DNA of 64,000 bases from RGIG4608 sp045651165 (GTDB lineage Bacteria; Bacillota; Clostridia; Oscillospirales; CAG-272): the NCBI GenBank assembly GCA_045651165.1, contig JAZRRX010000013.1, forward strand, positions 1 to 64,000, in the 5' to 3' direction. A model generated the notes under the pieces. It did not search any database and was not told the DNA's origin. It worked only from the letters and a program-made list of their open reading frames with translations. Of this stretch, positions 59,650 through 64,000 are shown one piece after another; position 1 is the stretch's first letter, and every line of letters begins with the position of its first letter. Made by a program: the position numbers and the translations under genes.

Positions 59650-60999
59650 TTAAAACGGCATTTTCATTCCACGTCTGCCAAATCCCATTCTCTTCATTTT
59701 CTTGGGATCTGAGAATTGCTTCATCATCTTTTTCATTTGTTCGAACTGACGAAGAAGCTTGTTTACTTCCTCAACAGAAGTTCCGCTTCCTTTAGCGATA
59801 CGGATCTTGCGCGAGGAGTTGATGATTTCGGGGTTAACTCTTTCCTCCATAGTCATGGAGCGAATAATCGCTTCCATATGAGCCATTGCTTTTTCATCCA
59901 CCTTAACGTCTTTAAGCGCGCCTGCATTCATACCTGGCATCATAGAGAGCATCTGCTCTATGCCACCCATATTTCTGAGTTGCTGGAATTGCTCAAGGAA
60001 GTCATCAAGTGTAAATTTCTGTTGACGTATCTTCTGCTCAAGCTCTGCGCTCTTTTTCTCGTCATATGCTTCTTGTGCTTTTTCTATAAGTGAGAGCACG
60101 TCGCCCATGCCAAGAATTCTTGACGCCATTCTTTCGGGATGGAAGGGTTCAATGGTATCAAGCTTTTCGCCCGTACCAATGAATTTGATTGGTTTGCCCG
60201 TAACATGCTTGATTGAAAGGGCAGCACCACCTCTTGTATCACCGTCAAGCTTTGTAAGAACAACGCCTGTGATATCAAGAAGTTCGTTAAAGGTCTCGGC
60301 AACATTTACTGCATCCTGACCAATCATCGCGTCAACCGTAAGAAGAATTTCTGTGGGTTTAACATCTGCTTTGATTGATTTAAGCTCGTTCATAAGTTCC
60401 TCGTCGATATGCAAACGGCCTGCGGTATCAATAAATACCATATCATAGCCCTTTTGTTTTGCATAAGCAACGCCTTCTTTGGCGATGGTAACGGGACTTA
60501 CCTTATCACCCATCGTGAAAACGGGAATATCGAGCTTTTCACCAACTATTTGCAACTGCTTTATAGCGGCGGGACGATAAATGTCACAAGCGACTAAAAG
60601 GGGACGCTTGCCTTGTTTCTTATAAAGACCTGCGAGCTTACCTGCGTGAGTAGTTTTACCTGCGCCCTGAAGACCTACCATCATAACGACAGTGGGAGGA
60701 GCAGAGGAAATAGTCAGTTTTGCCTGAGTACCACCCATAAGGTTTATAAGCTCTTCATTAACGATTTTAACAATCTGCTGTGCGGGGAGAAGAGATTCAA
60801 GTACCTCGGAGCCAACTGCTCTCTCAGAAACGGTGTTAACAAAGCTTTTAACAACTTTGAAGTTTACGTCCGCTTCAAGAAGTGCGAGTTTAATCTCTCT
60901 CATACCAACTTTAACATCTTCGGGGGTGAGTTTTCCTTTGTTTCTGAATTTTTTGAACGCGTTATTTAGCTTATCGCTAAGGCTTTCAAACATACCCAT
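59650..60999 (-). CDS. ffh: Signal recognition particle protein Ffh
   Basis: A 449-residue SRP GTPase: N domain, G domain with GLQGAGKTTHAGKLAGLY, DIYRPAAIKQLQ, DTAGRLHIDEEL and TKLDGDTRGGAAL, then the methionine-rich M domain (EQMLSMMPGMNAG) and a tail ending RRGMKMPF. ATG 60999 follows AGGAGG by seven bases; a TTG two codons upstream is less likely. A short CCGTT/AACGG hairpin overlaps the stop. Its receptor FtsY is at 50546. Confidence 0.96.
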   Translation of the reverse strand: MGMFESLSDKLNNAFKKFRNKGKLTPEDVKVGMREIKLALLEADVNFKVVKSFVNTVSERAVGSEVLESLLPAQQIVKIVNEELINLMGGTQAKLTISSAPPTVVMMVGLQGAGKTTHAGKLAGLYKKQGKRPLLVACDIYRPAAIKQLQIVGEKLDIPVFTMGDKVSPVTIAKEGVAYAKQKGYDMVFIDTAGRLHIDEELMNELKSIKADVKPTEILLTVDAMIGQDAVNVAETFNELLDITGVVLTKLDGDTRGGAALSIKHVTGKPIKFIGTGEKLDTIEPFHPERMASRILGMGDVLSLIEKAQEAYDEKKSAELEQKIRQQKFTLDDFLEQFQQLRNMGGIEQMLSMMPGMNAGALKDVKVDEKAMAHMEAIIRSMTMEERVNPEIINSSRKIRIAKGSGTSVEEVNKLLRQFEQMKKMMKQFSDPKKMKRMGFGRRGMKMPF

Positions 61000-61019
61000 A
61001 TACAAACCTCCTGAATGTA

Positions 61020-61352
61020 TTATTTAATTATTTTGGCAATCTCCTCGATTTCAGTTTTGATTTCAAGGGGAAACTCAGTATTTTCTGCAAGACGCACCAT
61101 ATTGTCAGAGTGATGACGAAGAGCGACCATTTTTTTAGCCAAGCCGAGTTTTTCTTCAAGGAAGAGAAGCTCTTCTTCAGCCTTTTTGATAAGGTCGCGC
61201 ACGCCCTGACGGGAGATGCCGATTTGTTCTGCGATTTCTGCAAGAGAAAGATCCTCGTTATAATACATATCAAGAACTTCCTTTTTGCGCTCTGTTAAAA
61301 CATCGCCATAAAAATCAAGCAGATATGCTTTTTTTAAGTCCTTTTCAAACAT
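61020..61352 (-). CDS. ylxM: YlxM-type helix-turn-helix protein
   Basis: A 110-residue UPF0122 protein with a sigma-4-like helix-turn-helix: LDMYYNEDLSLAEIAEQIGI and SRQGVRDLIKKAEEELL. YlxM sits ahead of ffh in nearly all Firmicutes and is thought to take part in the SRP pathway. Ribosome site GGGAG. First gene of the operon, behind a palindrome that covers the transcription start. Confidence 0.94.
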   Translation of the reverse strand: MFEKDLKKAYLLDFYGDVLTERKKEVLDMYYNEDLSLAEIAEQIGISRQGVRDLIKKAEEELLFLEEKLGLAKKMVALRHHSDNMVRLAENTEFPLEIKTEIEEIAKIIK

Positions 61353-61369
61353 AACCTACTCCCAAATGT

Positions 61370-61392
61370 GTGTAAAGCAAAATACTTTACAC
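61370..61392. promoter_or_regulatory. Palindrome at the ylxM transcription start
   Basis: GTGTAAAG (61370-61377) and CTTTACAC (61385-61392) are perfect 8-bp arms extended by a further A-T pair, adjoining the -10 box on the downstream side. It could be an operator or a 5' mRNA hairpin. Confidence 0.55.
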
Positions 61393-61421
61393 ATTATAGC
61401 ATACAAGATATCATTTGTCAA
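61393..61421 (-). promoter_or_regulatory. Promoter of the ylxM-ffh operon
   Basis: On the minus strand TTGACA (61416-61421), 17 bp, TATAAT (61393-61398). Confidence 0.9.
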
Positions 61422-61475
61422 TAGTTTTTTATAAACTTTTTTCTAAAATATTTACAAATAAATAGTCAATATCCA

Positions 61476-61504
61476 TTGAAAAAAAGTTAAAAATAGTGTA
61501 TTAT
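61476..61504 (+). promoter_or_regulatory. Promoter of the M16 peptidase genes
   Basis: TTGAAA (61476-61481), 17 bp, TATTAT (61499-61504). Confidence 0.6.
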
Positions 61505-61540
61505 ATAACTAACTATATATATTTGAAAGAGAAATCACTA

Positions 61541-62839
61541 ATGAATGATATTCAATATACGAAAACCGACAATCGTATAGACATTTATACATACGCAACT
61601 GACAAGTTCAAAAGCGAGAATATATCGATATATTTTGCAGTTCCCACTGTAAAAGAGGAATCCGTAAAGCGCTCTTTACTATTGTCAGTTCTCAAAAGAG
61701 GAACTGAAAAATATCCTACACAAAAAGATATAAATGAGCGTTTAGATGAACTCTATGCAACGCTTGTTAATCTCAAAAATCAAAAGTTTGATAATGTTCA
61801 ACTTCTTGGTGTATCTGCTGACGTAATTTATTCTTCATACACTGAAAACGGTGAAGACCTTATGAGAGATACTCTTGAGGTTATAGCGCAGATGTTTTAT
61901 CATCCTCGTCTTGATGAAAAAACGGGAGTTTTTTGCGAGGAGTTTGTAAAAAGTGAAAAAGAGAACTATAAAAGCATTATCCTCTCGCAGATAAATGAGC
62001 CAAGAACTTATGCTGCAATAAGATGCCGTGAAGAAATGTTTGCTTCGCTTGGTATTATAGATAATCTTGATACTATGTGCGAGAAAATTGACTCTGTGAG
62101 TGTAGAAGAGCTTTACGATTGCTATAGGGATATAGTAAACAATGCAAAAATACTTGTGTTCTATGTTGGCAAACGCTCGTCAGACGAAATAAAAGAGCTT
62201 CTCTGTGAAGCATTTGAGAATCCAAATGCAAATTTAATTGTAAATAGCAACGATAAAAAATTGCTTTCAAATCTTGAAACTCCTAACGAAGTAATTGAGA
62301 TGTCTGATTTATCGCAGGGACGATTAATTATGGGCTTTAACTGTGGAGTTACTTGGTGTGATGATGACTATTATGCAATGCTTCTTTGCAACGAAATATT
62401 TGGTGCATCTCCCTTGTCAAAACTATTTATGAACGTAAGAGAAAAGCTCTCTCTTTGCTATGAGTGTTCAAGTATTTATAATAGTGCGCGTGGAGCAATT
62501 TTTGCAACCACGGGAATTGATTCTGCAAATTATGACACCGCCAAAGAGGCAATTTTGGCGCAACTTGTGGATATACAACAGGGAAGAATTAGCGAAAAGG
62601 AATTTGGTGCGGCAAAAAAATCAATATTTAACGTTTATAGTGCGCTTTGTGATTCTCCCAATGCTATTGAGAGATTTTATCTTGGCAGAATAATGAATGG
62701 CGTTGATATTGACGTGTCAGATTTTCTTGACATTCTTGAAAAATTGACCATTGATGATGTTGTAAGAGTAGCACAAAAGCTAAAACTCCATACCGTGTAT
62801 TTCTTACGCGGGGAAGAAAAGGAGGAATTTTATGAATAG
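61541..62839 (+). CDS. ymfF: M16-family peptidase-like protein without zinc site (YmfF-like)
   Basis: A 432-residue M16 (pitrilysin) homologue. The region where the zinc motif HxxEH should lie reads LLLSVLKRGTEKYPTQKDIN, so it cannot bind zinc in the usual way; YmfF-type partners are like this. The C-terminal half has the substrate-chamber segment FMNVREKLSLCYECSS. It overlaps the next gene by eight bases and probably forms a heterodimer with it. ATG 61541 has only a weak GAAAGAG site. Confidence 0.88.
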   Translation: MNDIQYTKTDNRIDIYTYATDKFKSENISIYFAVPTVKEESVKRSLLLSVLKRGTEKYPTQKDINERLDELYATLVNLKNQKFDNVQLLGVSADVIYSSYTENGEDLMRDTLEVIAQMFYHPRLDEKTGVFCEEFVKSEKENYKSIILSQINEPRTYAAIRCREEMFASLGIIDNLDTMCEKIDSVSVEELYDCYRDIVNNAKILVFYVGKRSSDEIKELLCEAFENPNANLIVNSNDKKLLSNLETPNEVIEMSDLSQGRLIMGFNCGVTWCDDDYYAMLLCNEIFGASPLSKLFMNVREKLSLCYECSSIYNSARGAIFATTGIDSANYDTAKEAILAQLVDIQQGRISEKEFGAAKKSIFNVYSALCDSPNAIERFYLGRIMNGVDIDVSDFLDILEKLTIDDVVRVAQKLKLHTVYFLRGEEKEEFYE

Positions 62840-64000
62840 ATTTACCACCTTTTCGGATGAAAAAATAAACGAAAAATATTACTATACAAAGCACGAAAGC
62901 GGACTTGATATATATGTTTTCCCAAAGAAAATGACTCAAAAGACCGCATATCTTGGCGTTAAATTTGGCTCTGTTTATGAAGAAGGAGCATCAGTTGATG
63001 GTAAAACAAAGAATTTTCCATCTGGGATTGCCCATTTTCTTGAACACAAACTATTTTCAAATGAGAATGGCACAGATGCTGCAGAGTTGTTAGGTTCAAT
63101 GGGTGCAGATGCCAACGCATATACATCGAACAATAAAACCGTGTATATGTTTTCTGGAACTGAAAATTTCTATAATGCCTTAAAAGAACTCATTCTTTTT
63201 GTGTATAATCCATATTTCACAAAAGAAAATGTAAAAAGTGAACGTGGGATTATTACTCAAGAGATAAAGATGTGCCTTGATAGTCCATATGACATGGTTT
63301 CTCAAAATCTTCTTATGGCACTTTATGGAGATTGTAAGCTCTCAAATGACGTTCTTGGAACTGAAAAGACCATTAAAAAGATAAGTGAAAAAACACTTTA
63401 TGAATGCTTCGAAACATTTTATAGGTATTCAAATATGGCTCTTGTCATTTGCGGTGATGTTGATGCCACTGCTGTGCTTGATATAGTTGATAGCACCTTG
63501 CCTAAAAAAGAAAAGGGAGAATCCCCCATCCTTCCTGTGCTTTCTTATGATAGCGTTGTGCATATGCCATATATCGAAAAGAAGATGTCCGTTAGTCAAA
63601 CGGTGCTTGAAATTGGCATAAAGGATAAAAAACCGAGTGAAAACGTCAACGACCGACTAAGACGCGATGTCTCTATGACCATTTTGAATGAAATGCTTTT
63701 TTCACGAGCAGGTGAGCTTTATAACGAGCTTTTTGAAAGTGGACTTATAAACGAGTCATATTCCTATGGCTATTCCATTACTCGTGATGCGGGATTTTCT
63801 TCAATCTACGCCGAGAGTGATGAGCCGGAGCTTGTCCTTGAAAAAATAAAATCCTATATTGAGAAAGCAAAGCAAAACGGACTTAATGAAAAGGATTTTA
63901 TTAGATGCAAACGAGTAATGATGGCAGAATTTATAAGAGATTTTGACTCGGTTGATGATATTGCAAATTCGCTACTCAACTTTGTGTTTGAGGGTAGTGA
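62832..64000 (+). CDS. ymfH: M16-family zinc peptidase (YmfH-like), cut by the window end
   Basis: The first ~389 residues of an M16 metallopeptidase; the frame is open to the window edge. The inverted zinc motif is intact: His68, Glu71 and His72 in GIAHFLEHKLFSNENG. Later segments NNKTVYMFSGTENFYNALKE and ERGIITQEIKMCLD, with the third ligand Glu, are typical. The start follows GGAGG inside the end of the previous gene. The pair resembles YmfF/YmfH of Bacillus and peptide-processing M16 pairs; a target peptide is unknown. Confidence 0.92.
   Translation, partial: MNRFTTFSDEKINEKYYYTKHESGLDIYVFPKKMTQKTAYLGVKFGSVYEEGASVDGKTKNFPSGIAHFLEHKLFSNENGTDAAELLGSMGADANAYTSNNKTVYMFSGTENFYNALKELILFVYNPYFTKENVKSERGIITQEIKMCLDSPYDMVSQNLLMALYGDCKLSNDVLGTEKTIKKISEKTLYECFETFYRYSNMALVICGDVDATAVLDIVDSTLPKKEKGESPILPVLSYDSVVHMPYIEKKMSVSQTVLEIGIKDKKPSENVNDRLRRDVSMTILNEMLFSRAGELYNELFESGLINESYSYGYSITRDAGFSSIYAESDEPELVLEKIKSYIEKAKQNGLNEKDFIRCKRVMMAEFIRDFDSVDDIANSLLNFVFEGS

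Overview
The window looks like chromosome from a low-GC, Gram-positive Clostridia-type bacterium, probably an anaerobic, gut-type spore former. The evidence is AGGAGG-type ribosome binding sites nearly everywhere, sigma-A promoters with 17-bp spacers, T-box leaders on aminoacyl-tRNA synthetase genes, a SipL-like SPOCS-domain gene behind a sigma-E-like promoter, and the Firmicutes gene orders rnc / radical SAM / smc / ftsY and ylxM / ffh / rpsP / khpA. No species can be named from the sequence alone.

Left edge to 16.6 kb: a guanine riboswitch on the minus strand serves a gene outside the window. A TetR-family gene then diverges from a long plus-strand operon. The operon encodes an (R)-specific MaoC hydratase, acyl-CoA dehydrogenase, EtfBA, thiolase, SDR ketoacyl reductase, an atypical KAS III-like enzyme, a complete Liv-type ABC transporter (one ATPase has a ~215-residue N-terminal extension), a family I CoA-transferase and two alpha/beta hydrolases. 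It ends at a strong terminator. Read together this is a C4-type acyl-CoA beta-oxidation or reverse beta-oxidation cycle that runs through (R)-3-hydroxyacyl-CoA and is tied to a carboxylate/amino-acid-type importer and a CoA-transferase. This is the most interesting system in the window. Palindromes sit between and on the two divergent promoters.

16.7-22.5 kb: accessory region. It holds an unrecognised Cys-bearing membrane protein, a ~210-bp nested palindromic repeat, the SPOCS/LysM spore protein, and tRNA-Ser(GCU). The last 21 bp of that tRNA gene are duplicated 989 bp downstream, bracketing a small cassette (one small gene, a helically phased GTTTCA array, a GC-rich hairpin block) that looks like a remnant integrated element. 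Then come a lipoprotein, a GtrA-like protein and MntP.

22.5-28.7 kb (minus strand): thrS and valS, each behind a T-box leader, with mgsA and an orphan winged-helix protein between them.

28.7-39.1 kb: a two-gene holin-like module, an orphan type IV prepilin-like protein, alr, tadA, an acyl carrier protein, comEC, a small membrane protein, pcrA, and the infC-rpmI-rplT operon with an attenuator leader and a probable AUC start codon on infC.

39.2-58.3 kb: a dense housekeeping run: SpoU methyltransferase, dprA, topA, trmFO, rnc, an Elp3-like radical SAM gene, smc, ftsY, rdgB, a small membrane protein, yhbY, nadD, yqeK, an LCP protein, rsfS, leuS, rpsU.

58.3 kb to the end: the minus-strand ylxM-ffh-rpsP-khpA operon with a coiled-coil protein behind it, then two M16-type peptidase genes, the second cut off by the window edge.
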